A program made the translations under genes and the position numbers. 64,000 bases of DNA from Apostichopus japonicus (Eukaryota; Echinodermata; Holothuroidea; Aspidochirotida; Stichopodidae), in NCBI RefSeq assembly GCF_037975245.1, contig NC_092568.1, positions 26,718,501 to 26,782,500 on the forward strand, read 5' to 3'. Under the pieces are notes generated by a model. That model was not told the origin of the DNA. It ran no database searches and saw only the letters and a program-made list of their open reading frames with translations. Of this stretch, positions 1 to 13,200 are shown in pieces. Each line of letters starts with the position of its first letter. Within the stretch, counting starts at the first letter, position 1.

Positions 1-801
1 AGTAAAGAAACACATCCGACTGCATTGTCGAATAGATCTACTGGCTCTTTACTTCTTCTCCGGAGTTAATAACTAGCATGGCAACATGAGAGACGCTAAA
101 TGTCTCCACAAAGTCCATTTCTTATGATGTTCAAATATTTAGTAATTTATATTGAAAGTGATTCATTGCAATATCTTTAATAGTTGTGTACCGCTTCAGG
201 GAAATCGGGCCCACGGGGACTGACTGATTTGTTCATCTGGCTTCGCCTACTTGTCTGCAACTTTCGTTTCTGGGGAGGCCCCCTGTACACGTCTTGATGA
301 AGTAATTCCGGATGGGCAGACTACAATCACGCAACTACACCTGCCCAATAACTCTCTCCACCCAGTGCCACTTAGCCTGACATTTCCCAGAACCAGTACA
401 ATTCCCCAAAATTGAAACGAAATAAAGCGATTGGATGGTTGCTTTGCAGGCAGCTATCTAACTGGTGCATGGTTTGAACAGAACCCTACACCTGCTCACT
501 CTACGTTTCAGTCCAATTAGACTGGAACTTATAGGTCTTGCATGAGTGCGGTACTTGGTTGTCAGTGAACATCACTAAGACGTCACTACTACCTTGCGCG
601 CTCGAGTATTCACCCTAAGTCTCTATATTGTCGCTTTAAGAAGCTTCTGGTGCATGCTTTCATGCCTCCCTTCACACCAACATTTTCAAGTCAATATTTG
701 TGATTGTGTTAGACTAGCTTATCCAGATTTTGCGGTAAACGCACGTTACCGTAGTAACATATAGAGTTGCAGACCCTACCAAAGTTGCTTGGGAATACTA
801 A
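1..801. other. Non-coding stretch, nothing recognised
   Basis: No convincing exon, RNA gene or repeat was seen on either strand. Open frames are short and have no recognisable protein signal. The stretch ends at the left edge of the TIR element at about 802. Confidence 0.5.
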
Positions 802-1462
802 ACAATTATTGGGGTGTTACTAAAACGAATGACAATTGCGTTACACATAACGAATGACAATATGTTGTACACACTAAAAAATTGCGTTGACTAAAACGAA
901 TGACAGTAATGACAGCACAGACATTTGCTTCAACCGGATATCACAGTTCAGACTTCGTGGGTATCTAGATCTAGTACGGACAAGATAAAAACGCACCTTA
1001 TAGCCTAGCGAAATTGTAAGTCTGATTTTAAAAAGTAAATTTAACGTCATTTTTCCGATATTATTGTTAGAAACTAACAATACTATAATCTTGAAACGGC
1101 TTCAGTTATCTTTCTATATAAATCTACAGAGGTAAAAAGCACAGCACTCAAGCGCATTCTCACACAAAAACTTTCCCTGTGGTTTCTATCCGTAAATTAC
1201 ACCAAAACCCTACAACCACGTAACATGCGTTTTTCCTCAAATCATTTTTGCGCAGAAAACCAATAACCGCATTTACTCCACTCCGTTAATCATTCTATCT
1301 CTTCTCAACACTGTCCTTCGTTGTCATTCGTTGTCATTCGCTGTCATTCGCTGTCATTCGCTGTCATTCGCTGTCATTCGCAAATGAAAATTAACCCTGT
1401 ACAAAGTCAATTGTCATTCGGTCATTCGCTGTCATTCGTTTTAGTTTGTCCCCAATTATTGT
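802..1462. mobile_element. Non-autonomous TIR element with TGTCATTCG subterminal repeats
   Basis: The left end (CAATTATTGGGG then ACTAAAACGAATGACA) reappears inverted at the right end (GTCATTCGTTTTAGT then CCCCAATTATTG). The 9-10 base motif TGTCATTCG is repeated about eight times near the right end (1318-1383 and 1410-1440). It occurs in reverse complement three to four times near the left end (826-906). Opposed subterminal motif arrays inside inverted termini are typical of a MITE whose short repeats bind a transposase. There is no coding capacity. I could not define a target-site duplication (TSD), so the exact ends are approximate and the superfamily is unassigned. Confidence 0.6.
1318..1440. 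repeat. Short tandem array of TGTCATTCG
   Basis: Six near-perfect 10-base units at 1318-1380 are followed, after a 30-base break, by three more units. They form the right subterminal part of the surrounding TIR element. Confidence 0.8.
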
Positions 1463-2260
1463 ATGCATATACTTATATGCAAAGATACTGTAGCTCCAGC
1501 GCATCGCTCCCTCCCAGATGTGGATGCATGAGAATATGTGGCCCTGGCATCGTTCAAACCGAGGTTCCATAAAGGTGGGTTCAAGTGGGTTCAAGTGTAC
1601 ACCCTACCCCAGGGATCCGCTCCTGCCTCATTATGTTGGTTGTGTGCTCGCAACTTCGGAATTGCTTATCGGGGTATACATACATGCACGCAGAGTATTA
1701 GCAAACACGTTTGCGATAGGGTAATACCGTAAATAAATGTTATGGGTCTTTGCGAAGCCGACATGCACTGTGAAACGAAACCAAATTGTTTATAGATACT
1801 TCAGGTACAAACCTTGTTCGTAGGCTAAACAAGGAATGACGCAAGTTGCTTAGAGTTTAGAATTACAACCTTATAGAATTTCAACTTTGCTTTCTGGCCG
1901 TGGGTATGCCATCCATGTATCAACAAAGTCAGTTTCATTAGTGCCAGTTTTCTCTTATGGCATCAGCAGCATCCGTTGTGTATGGAAATATGGGTCGAGT
2001 AGTATTGAATGTATCTATGTACAGCATATAAACCTACCTAGTTCAATAATCTTCACTATAGATCAATTTAAGTTGAAGAACAAATAAACGATAGAAACTA
2101 TAAACCCAGTTTCGTGACGATTGCAACGGAATTCTAATTGAAAGTTTTCCCTATAGAATTCTTTACAAGAAGTCCACGATATAGCTTACTCTAAAGAAAG
2201 TCATGTCGTTTGTAGGTATATAATAGCCTGCATACCCATGGAAGTATCTTACGACGACGG

Positions 2261-2304
<44 letters not shown>

Positions 2305-5300
2305 AATATAATAAAGAGAAGTATAACAGACAGGCACAATAACAAGAATTATTATATAGACTACAGATAAAATCAATGAGACTTGTTGTAGTGACTGAGT
2401 AGTTTACCATCGTGGATAACACATTGGGCATAGACCGTGCGAAACCTATGCATATAATTTATTGAATACGAAATTTAAAAAAGACTTTCGCCCCTTTGAT
2501 GTAAGTCTTTGACCCAGTGGAGCATGCACCTCTACTACCCCTCCCGTTGAATGAAAATCCGAAGTTTCGCCACCGCCTAGGAGAACACAGGTGGGCAGAT
2601 TGGCGCCCTCCGAAAATTCTTCAACACTGCCCTCGGGACAAATTGCAATATCGGAGCAACCGAATTATAATCACCCGAAACAACCAAATTGTACTAGCCG
2701 ACATTCTGAAAGGAAAAACGTACAATATGATTAAAAGAGCCTGTATATATAAGACCTTGTCGTCCCTGGGATACCGGGTTATTTCAACATAACAGATTGA
2801 TAATGCTTATGTATAGAACTTCATGCTCTTTGATTTCCAATTGTTATTGTTTCATACGGGAGCAGGTACATCTTTGAATCATGTCTATTCCCTCGGAATT
2901 TGGGCACAAATTGAAAGTTCATTTTAGCCTGCAAGATCAGTTTCGTCCTCACCGCTCATCTAGCACAAAACACTGTACGCATGCATTCATCATTTTACCC
3001 GGCACTTGCTATTCCCATGAGGTAGGGTCAATCGACACACTCAATATAAGTACTAAGTAAAAACCCCAACCGCCATATGAAATCACCTGAATCATATTGA
3101 AATCAAAAGGTACGTGAATCCAGGGTGGTGTATGCAACCTAACACACTCATTGTTATCAGCATAACATTGTATTTAGTTCTAATTGTACATCAAATTTTT
3201 AGTCTAAATATGTCTCAGAATGTACACCATTTTATGTCGAGACCGGGGGGTGGGGGGGGGGGCACGGGCCGGGGACTGAATGATCGACCGGGAGGCAGAC
3301 CGTTACACGTGATTCCATTTCAAATGCCTTTCTAAGGTCCTGGGTCCGCCGCTGGCATTGGAACGTCTTATAAAACCTCCTCAATTATTTAAATCAACTT
3401 CTACGAAATATATTCACGCACCTAGTGTTACCTAGAGCGTTTCCACAGGAGATGGGCTGGTGGGCTCAAGTAGAAACCGAAGAAGGCGGTATTGATTAAA
3501 TGAGAGCAGAGCCGTACGGCTCTGAATTGGACGGTTCATGTCTGTTATAATTAGTGAAGGCTTGTCGGCACCACACATCTTAGGTGTTCACAGTTTCTAA
3601 AGAGGTAAGCCTTAGTAAAAGTAAAAAAACTACAAGTATCTTTGGAAGTACAAGTTTCGTTCCTTTGATGGATGAATACCTTGTGGAAATTGTCACAGCA
3701 AATTATAAACAAAACTTATTAATTCTCTTTGGTAGAAAGTTACAAGCGTGTTATCCAGTCGCAGTACTGCGACTGTGTTAGTAAAAAAAAAAAAAGGTAA
3801 GTGTCCATGTCTGTCATTTGAAGGTTGTTATAGGTGATCCATCTACCTGTTTCCTCCTCACAGAAGGCATATGTCGCCTCCCTCCTGTGTTGTGGAAAAC
3901 CTTACAAGTGTCGACCTTTTTCATAAATTAGAAGTGCTGGTGTTTTGGTGATTTAAGTAACTTTTCCATATTTTTGTAATTAAATGGTTCGCATTTGTTA
4001 TATGAAAAGTGCTATGTTGATCAAAAACTGAAATGAAAATGAAATTCTTTTTTTTCCCCCGAAGGCACGGGGCATCAGTTTTCTTGAATTCCTTTAAAGT
4101 AATTTTTGGTTTGCCCAGACTCAAAGCCAGGAGGTTTGAGTTGCACCAACAATTGAAGTAGCGGCACAACACTCGCGTCCTGCAGTGTGAAGTTTCTTGA
4201 TACATGATGGTACCCCCCCCTCTCCGTGCCCCGGCCTAATCACGGTCTTGTTCTTGCTTAGTCAAATCAAAGTCACATGTCCCACTGCCGCTTGAATCTT
4301 GTACTCCTGTACATTGAACGCTTCTCCGCTGCCCCTGTATCTTTCTTCAATGCTTGGGTAAGAAGACCCTAGCTGGACCAATAGACACATACCTGCGGCT
4401 CTTGAACTTCAGGTCCGCTGATTTCCTCTCACCTCAGGATAAATAAGTAACATTTGTGATGCGTTTTCATCTCCATGTACTCAAAATCTCTCCCCTTAAA
4501 ACCACATTAGCAGAGCGTGCGGTAACACGTATGGTGCTCTTTTAAAATGAAATGCTATTTATTAATATCACTCGCCCGATTGTCACATGGACGCAGCCTC
4601 GTGCGTCCTACTTACGGCCAACGGTATTACTGTATCTCTTCCATAATGGATACGGCAGGCGATGTTTTATTCCTCGAGTTATTACAGACGTCTGTCTGAA
4701 ACGGTATTATTTACAAATCACAGCTTGTGAAAAAAAGTGGAAAAAGTGGAAAACAAGAGAAATGTTTACAAGATTTTTTACAATAAAAGTAATAAGAAAA
4801 TTAAACAGACATGAAAACAATTCAGCTCAAAAAGAATGATAACGTTTGCTTTGTTTCTGAAAGACTAGATTATGACAGATCAACCACAGACCTATTAATG
4901 TATTCACTGAGCACAAACATTGTGAGAGGATATAACAATCTTAAATGAAAATGTTTGATCTAGAAGGATAATCACTACCATTATTTGTTTCACTATAAAT
5001 ATGAAGAAACCAAAAACTGACTTGTTTTGGGCTTTTTCTGGCCCTTTTTTTCTAATTCAAACCAATGTGTCCATCCTGGCCCTCATCGAAAACAAACTTA
5101 AGAACCCCTGATTTATACCATCACGATGGACGTTACTATTATTTTCTCCACTCTCACAATAGAATTCACTTCTTGACACAACACAGGTGATATTTTCATC
5201 CATGATTTAGTTCCCGAGGTCGCTAGAAGCTAGGAGTTCATGATACTGAAATATTGTAATTTCAATGGAATTTAGATCTCTCATAAATCAAAATACAGAG

Positions 5301-6103
5301 AAATGTTTCTTTCTCCTAAATTAATCTCCATGTCATTTGTATATCCTCATGAGGATAAGACGTGTGAGGAACAAGGATTTGGGTTGCCACTACCACACTC
5401 TGCTTCCATTCAACTTCTAGATGTCATTGAATACAAACTTCTTTGTAAGGTTGTCTGTTTCTGCAGCACCCAAAATGTTAACAAACTTTCTGGATCTGCT
5501 GTGTGGTCACACACAGGCAAGAACAACTATGAGAGGTAAACAAGTTTTCCTTCAAGCATCCGGTCATTTTACGACATTACGACACTCACAAACCAATATT
5601 CTTTTCCCACCTTATACATATCAGTAAACACGGTTTTAATGCCCCGGTTGAATAATACAAGGTATTTCGTCCTACCCAAAATGTGCAATGACCTGATAAT
5701 TATCCTATAATATTTCTCTACACCATTCTCATTTTCAAATTAGACTTGTGATGTATCTACTAAGGAAGTGACTAATGCCTGTTTTCCACTGTTTCAGAGC
5801 ACCATGGTTTTACAAAATTTCAAACTTGGGCAGACAACTGACTCAAAAGTGCATTTTCGTGGAAGCAGATGTTATACTGTAAATATAATTACTGGCTTAA
5901 AGACTTAACAATAACATGGTTGAATTACATGACATTCACTATGGCTTTAAAATTAATAGTAATCAAATAAACATATGAAAGGAAATAACACAGAAGCTTC
6001 TTGTACTAAAGTACTTCAATCGGTTGCAATTCATATTTAACCACTGCAGTATTCAATGTACCCACTAACCTAAATACAAGTCAGTAATGAGTATATTTCA
6101 ATA
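1463..6103. other. Long non-coding stretch, no gene recognised
   Basis: I found no exon with a recognisable protein signal. It holds a (TA)n run at 2262-2301, a poly-G patch near 3245-3260, a C-rich run near 4209 and otherwise AT-rich unique-looking sequence. The longest open frames (about 90 codons, near 2517-2792 and 4552-4839) do not resemble known families and lack exon-like flanks. Confidence 0.45.
2262..2301. repeat. (TA)n microsatellite
   Basis: About 20 uninterrupted TA dinucleotides. Confidence 0.95.
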
Positions 6104-6111
6104 GCCTAACA

Positions 6112-6526
6112 CAGTGGTTCCCAAACTTTTCAAGGCGGGGACCCCATTTCATGTAGCGCCATCCGAGCGCGACCCCAAGTTTGTGTCTCCGGAATAATGA
6201 AGTTGTGCAGGCCCACATGTACCTGTAGTACAGTACTTTAGTTGTATGTGAAAACAATATAGTGAATATACAGAAGCAGGGTGGCCAGCGACAATTGAGC
6301 AAAAAACGCCAGATTCACTCAGGAAAAACGCTAGAACGGCCGCTAATAAAACCCTAAATATGAGTTTTCAGGGTGAATTTTGTAGGATTTTGACTGCGAA
6401 CGTTCAAATTCGGGTAAATTTTGGGTACCCTCAGATTTTTTATATATTTTGAAACAAGCCTGCGACCCCACAAGAATTGCTTCGCGACCCCAGTTGGGGT
6501 CGCAACCCCAGGTTTGGGAAACCATG
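6112..6526. mobile_element. hAT-like MITE with 8-bp target duplication
   Basis: The element starts CAGTGGTTCCCAAACTTTT and ends with the inverted form GGTTTGGGAAACCATG. It is flanked on both sides by the same 8 bases, GCCTAACA (6104-6111 and 6527-6534). A CAGTGGTT... terminus with an 8-bp TSD is the signature of hAT-superfamily elements. The inside is rich in GACCCC/GGGGTC blocks and codes for nothing recognisable. It lies 3' of ERLEC1. Confidence 0.85.
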
Positions 6527-6534
6527 GCCTAACA

Positions 6535-7209
6535 AGTTGCAATAAGCTCAAATCTGTGGATACTAATCCATCAACTAATCTAAAAAAATGTCCAGGTTTA
6601 TTACATTAAGAAATACAAAACAGTGGTTTCAATATTTTTTTATATTGCAGAACTTATATGTGATTATTCCTAAATTAAAACTTAAGAATTGGTGTAAAAT
6701 TAATAGATTAAAGTGCTCTAGTTAGTGATCTCAGAGAAAACAACTACTTAGTTTTAACAACTGCAGGAGCTTAAAATCTTGTACCATGCCGGAGCAACTC
6801 ATCAGTGACAATTGCTATGCATACCAGCTGACCAAGGACCAAAGGATCAAACCCAATTCCATTCAGTACATCTTAGGAAGGGGCTGGGAAAGGATTTCAA
6901 GTCTTAAATACACCTGGAAGAACTTTCCTTGTCAGCGTGCTAACCTATATAATAGTCTATCAAACACAGACACTTTTCACTCATAGGAAGTTTAATGTAG
7001 GTATTAAGAAATACAGCAATACCATCACCAAACAAATCCACCAGCCCTAAACACACCTCATTTATAAACTTAGCTCCAGGTAGAAGAGTAAAAAATTCGT
7101 CACTCTTGCGATCTTGCAAAGTGTGCACCAACGTTGAATGTGGAAGAATTAAAATGTATCTAAAATGTAAAATCCTTGTAAAGAATAAGTTATATCACGG
7201 TCTAGTCAC
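6535..7209. other. Non-coding stretch 3' of ERLEC1
   Basis: This is probably the 3' untranslated and downstream region of ERLEC1, which is transcribed leftwards. On the minus strand an ATTAAA-type poly(A) signal lies at 6996-6991, about 215 bases after the stop, and an AATAAA at 6602-6597. Which one is used, if either, cannot be told from the sequence. Confidence 0.35.
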
Positions 7210-10200
7210 CTAGAAGAGTCCGAATTCATTCGCAGATAAAAACAATGGACATAGTAAGGAAGACTCCACCTGCAAGGTGAAAAGAATAATGTTATTTATA
7301 ATATCATGTAACATATAGGCGAAGAAAAACAAGACCACAGGAACAAATTTACTTTACCAAATATATATTCCTTTCGAGGATAGGAACCATTTGGAATGTC
7401 TATTAGGAGTGCATGTCCGTTTAATATCATCAACAATACATTTAGGTTGTGATCTCCATGGAAACGGCCAAGGAGAGTTACAGCAATGATATGCCATATT
7501 TGGGGGACTGTTAACACACTGCACTTTACACATCCTACTAGATCCGTGCTATTCAAACCATTTTGCTCAATGACCCCAATTTCACCTTCATCGTCATGGC
7601 AACCAACCCTCCAGTGGTGGTAATTGTCACCTGGTGAAAGTGGTCTACGGGGATTTCGTTATTTCTTCCCAAATTTTTATTTTTTGGGGCTACCATCCAG
7701 AAGTTTTTTGGCAACCATAAAATGGCTTTGGACTCCAGTACACTAGACAAAATTTTGGTTTTCACTCAATCAACTACTAGGGAACAAAGAATATCATGTA
7801 CCTTTCATTGTTTAATGATGCAACTAAACTTGTTGACAATAAATACCCTCAGTCTAGACATTCCTCAATGCATGGCTAGGCCCATTAAAACAATGTATTA
7901 TGATAGTTGTTTTTATTAAAGCCTAAGTAAGTGTTCACCTTTCTTTTGAACATTTAACAGAGTACTATGTTGTATCAAATATCTGTTGTGATCATACTTG
8001 CATAGAGTCTTGTACTCATGCTGGTAGCTTTGGACGCATACCCACCATCATGGATTTGTGCTTTCACTCAGGGAATAATGGAAATGTAGTGAAAGGTACT
8101 CCTACATCAGCCTTGAATCTCCTACTAGCAACTATTTCCAAGGGGACGTTTGAAATTTGACTTGTACTCAAGATGCTGTTGTTCTCGACATAATACAAAC
8201 ATAACTAGCAATAATACTCATGTATTTTGATTGGTCGGATACATTACACAACAAAACATGATCAGCCAACTTAAATGACATACCATCGCCGCAGAGGGTT
8301 TCAAATGATAGATAATAACATCACATGAGCAGGGAATGGAGAATGTAAACGATAGCACGCTATGAAATCAACTCATGATGCAATCTCATCAAACTCACCC
8401 CCAATATATAATTACAGACAACTCATGATGTAATCCCATCAAACTCACCCCCAATATATAATTACAGACAACTCATGATGTAATCTCATCAAACTCACCC
8501 CCAATATATAATTACAGACGGTTGGTTCGATAAGATACAAGGACACGGCACTCTTTGGCACATTTTCTTTGCATTTCAGTTTCACTTGAACTTGTCTTGG
8601 TTTCCCTGTAAGGTCACATATATCTCCATTGCTGTAAAAATGGGTTAAAGTTCTGTGTGCAAAACCAAAGAAAGAAAGAAATAATCAACAAGAAATAAAA
8701 AGACAGGATTAAGTTTACACGATTGTGAATGCAAACACGAGTACTTCTACGGTAACGGAATACAGAAATGTCCGCCCAATAGTGTCGTATTTTTCTTTTC
8801 TTTCATAATATTCCTTTTACGACTGTTGTGGAAGAAAAAAAACAAGAGCAGTTTCAAATTAACAAAGGAGGTTTGTAGAAGACACATTGTAAGTAACAAG
8901 TTAGGCGTAGGTTGAGAAACAGATTTATTCTTTTGGACGTAAAACCCAAACATTACTAGATGATGTTGCTTGTTGGTTGACTGACTTAAATCCAAACTTG
9001 TTGGTTTACTTCATGACAAGCAAAGTATTGTATTCTGATTAGAATATACTCCGCCTCTTGTAAACATGCCAAAAATATTTATTAACCACATTTACATTTT
9101 TTTACCTTACAGAATCTGAATATCTTTTATTTTTACAATTACTGATAACAAATTGAAAATACTGCAAGCAAATGTTGTACAATGCTTCACCATATTCTCT
9201 GATCAACTGTGAAATATAATAAAAATATGCAAATGAATGGATATACAGAAAATTGCAAAATGGCTAAGAAATGTTATAAAGGATCAAAATATGGAGCTCT
9301 CCTAATACTTGGTTCCACTGAAAGTATGCAAACGAATGGATTAATGGAAAATTGCAAAATGGCTAAAAAATGATATAAATGGATAAAAATATGGTATTCT
9401 CCTTACTTTGTTCCTATTACCATTTTCTTCTTTGCTGCTGTCCACCATTCCTTATGATTATCTTCATTCCACTTTCCTAATAATACATTAGTTCTTCCAT
9501 CTTTATCCTGTAAATTAATCAGTCATATTCATTGATTTGAATGTCACTAATTTACATCATGTTGGCTGGCACAGCGAAAAGGATACCAAACTCCATACAC
9601 AGGCTAATATTTTGATATTTTTCAAAAGTTGACAATGAAATGGTTAACATTGGTACTTGTAACTCCACCAAATAGATAACTTTTTTGTACTTCATGTGAA
9701 TTTTAGTACCAAACAGAAAACTGTTTGTACCTCATGTGATACTTAGTCCCAAACAGTCAACTTTTGCCCTTCATTATCTGAAAATCAAACTATTCCGTTC
9801 AATATTTGTTCTGAACTAAAACTACCTAAACCATCCTTTGTGAAGAACATATTGGTGTTCAAAACACCAAAGAACTAATGAACCAACAGTACAAACTAGT
9901 AAACAAAAGAACAAACTTATAATGAGAGTACTGATTCTTCTATTTCCTCTCAAATTTTGAGACCTTTGTAAGTTTGTAATCACTTGCAGGGTTGGCTATC
10001 ACTTCTGACTGATGTTGAAGAACACCATAAGCATTGTGGAAGACATGAGAAATGAAAAAAAAATTTTCAGTCTGCATTTCAATCGACTTAAATCCATTTA
10101 AGTTTACATATACCAATTAAGTCAATCTGGAACAATTTAAATCAACATCTACAAAGTACTCAAAACAGTTTTTACCACAATAAATTAATTTTCACCACTT

Positions 10201-13200
10201 AATATAAATTCATATGTTTATTTTAAATTTGACCCAGTCAGTGAAATATTTTACATCATGAAAAATTGACAGTTCTGCAGTTACCAATGCTGCAACCAAA
10301 ATGAATAATACCATTTTGGCCTGCCATACAGGGTAGCTAGACAGAATGACCTATAAACATTACTATCAGGCACTTTGTTTCCACAATCTTTATTACCATT
10401 AAACACATCCTTTGAACAATTTTTAGACAAGCAGTGCCTCCTTGTTATTACAACACATCAATTTAATTGTATGAAGACAAAATGAATTTCCATGAACAAA
10501 AGAATGCATTTCCCTTGCATATATAGACACATATATATTTCACAAATAAAATCATTTTTTAATGGATATTTGCAAGTGAAGGTGGAAGACCAGTCATGAA
10601 TACGAAAAACCAAACACCTGAGTTTTACAAATGTTAAAGAATACTGTAAATGAATACTCACTAAATGGTACTGTTGAGCATATTTTTGGTAACAAAATTC
10701 ATACTTCCACCATCCTTTTCCCTACAAAGAGCAGGAAAAAATAACAAATATAAAGGTAAAGTGACATGCATGGTGGGGTGAAATAAAGAGCTCTTAATAC
10801 TTACTAACAATTGTACTTACTACAAATTAAATTCCTCAACTTATTATATGTCTAAATTATACATCTATGATACCACTACGTTGTAGTAGTATCTTTGCCA
10901 ATGTTGGTTGCAGAAGTGGTACAAATTACAGCTCTGTCTTATTTCATAAAGTGTCCTGCCTCTAAGGTCCTACACATGAGGACCTTTATTATTATTATTA
11001 CACTAATATGACAAATACTACAGGGAAGGTTTAGTGAGAATTATTGGGCGACATGTCTTCATTCTGTTCAGTGAACACAAATAAATAACAGTACAGCAGC
11101 TGTAAGTTAACTACGAAGGAAATTATGAAACTGACTTGAAATCTTTCGGTTGTCTCAGGAAGAGGTCAGATGTCTACAGACAGAAAAAATGTCGAAAGAA
11201 AATGACAGAAACATGGAATGACATCATGAAAACTTTCATGTCAGTATTTAAACTCACAGAGGAAGTAACACATTACTTTCTCCAGCTAAACAGTGCTCTC
11301 CCCTCAGGAACTACTGAGCGAGTTCTTCATCTACGATATGAGCTGGATTGGTCGGAGGGATTGTCTTAGTGGGTGGAGTGGTAGCATGAGTTACCACCAT
11401 GTGGAGAGTACAACAGACATGAGTATTACTTACCCCCGTTAAACAGTGCTCTCCCCTCAGGAACTGCTGAGCGAGTTCTTCATCTACGATATGAGCTGGA
11501 TGGGTAGGAGGGACTGTCTTAGTGGGTGGAGTGGTAGCATGAAGGACCTGAGATGTAGCCTCTGATGTGGAAGCAGTCTGATGTGCAGGAAATGTGCTAC
11601 CAGCCGTGACCTGAAAAAGAAACAAATGTAACACTTTTGGTTTAAACAGATGCATACCATGCTGAATGACCTGCAATAACCTCTCACACAATTTGATTAG
11701 GAGCACATTATCTCCTCTCACACATTTGAAATAATCTTGTACCGGATACATAATTTTTTAATCCTCCAGCTTGATTTGATCAGTTTTAATTATTTAATGA
11801 TTAATTTTAATGATTGATATGTTTCCAAGGTAACAAACTCTCTATTAAATAGCTTTTATCTTTGCATCATATCATGTATGTTCTTGAAAATACACAAAAT
11901 GATGCCACACTGTGGCAAGCAACAAGGGGCAATGAGTTGCCATCAGGTAAGTGACAAATAACTCTAATGGCAACTGCTTCTATTAAAACAAGTACACTAC
12001 TGACCTTGACTTTCCTTGCATTACCATTTTCTAAGTTCCTCAAGGCATCAGGCTTGGATGGTGCACCATTTACCGGATGGCAGTTGATGGTGTTGATTGG
12101 AGTAACTTTGGTTCTAAGAAGTGATGAAAATGTTTTTAAAAGAAAACTGTAAGTTACAGATTATAGTAATCAGTGGAGCTTAATGAAACAAGTAGAGTTT
12201 GAACAGATGTCCAAGTTAAATTCTGTTGTGTTGTTTTGGGTTCAATATTGAAACGAACATGATGTCTGTGGTAGTTCATATGACGGTGCATGGATGCATG
12301 ATGACAACCAGTTACTGGTAACTGTGATAACGGATTGACACTGACCGAGTCACATCAATGTTTAGACGTTTTAAGCCAGTACATTCGGATCATTCCTCTA
12401 AGCTATGAAAGTGATTATTGAGTGCTATAAAGAAAGAAGGAAATTGCAAAAAGTTTTCAGTGAAGTATTTTTTTCCATCTCCATTATAAGAGCTTCCTAA
12501 TCGTTATCAGAGTATCCCTCTGAAAGTATCCTACTGTTTAATCTCTGGCAGACAAAAATGCTTCTGTAACAGAGACACAAATAGCTACTTTAACCACTCA
12601 GATTTCAAATTCTCCAAAACATAAACCACTCATAGGATCATCAGCAAAGCTTTCAAATGACTGAAAACTCACATTATATATACTATGCTCAAGACTATTT
12701 GCCTCCTCCCCTATAAATTGTTTATAAACATTCTTTCCATAGAGAGTGTATATATATATATATATATATATTAGTGTTTGCACGGGTTATCCGGGTATCC
12801 GGGTACCCGCCCGACGCGATACTACCCGGTTCCTAATTTGTTACCCGAATCCTACGTAGTGTGATTTAAAAAAAAAAAAAAAATGGCAAATCGACGGTTA
12901 GGCAGATTTCCCATTGACTTAGTGTGGTGTTAGGCTATCATGTGTCGAAGATAACAGCAATAACGAAATTATTCCATAGATATCTTATAACTGCGTCACA
13001 ATTTCAGCGGTATAGGCTAGATTTCCCTCATTGACTTAGTGTGGTGTTAGGCAACCATGTGGTCGGACGTAACAACAATTATGAAAATATCCATGGATAT
13101 CTTATAACTGCGTCACAATTTCAGCGAGAAAACATGGTTAGGCCTAGCTAGATTTCTCATTGACTTAGTGTGGTGTTAGGCTACCATGTGGAAGAAATTA

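Noticed and set aside
2163-2431. Open frames rich in Ile-Tyr
   Set aside because: They are translations of the (TA)n microsatellite.
7552-7740. Possible further MITE related to a segment near 36,170-36,450
   Set aside because: Shared words (TTTGCT..ATGACCC) are short and I could not define termini or target duplications.
8370-8519. CRISPR-like array (three 50-bp repeats)
   Set aside because: There are no spacers and the genome is eukaryotic. The units are contiguous copies of an exon-intron border.
12598-12783. Minus-strand open frame ([14 protein letters not shown]) as the missing ERLEC1 exon between exons 5 and 7
   Set aside because: Its phase does not fit. The exon at 12113-12005 has the right phase and matches the ERLEC1 spacer ([13 protein letters not shown]).
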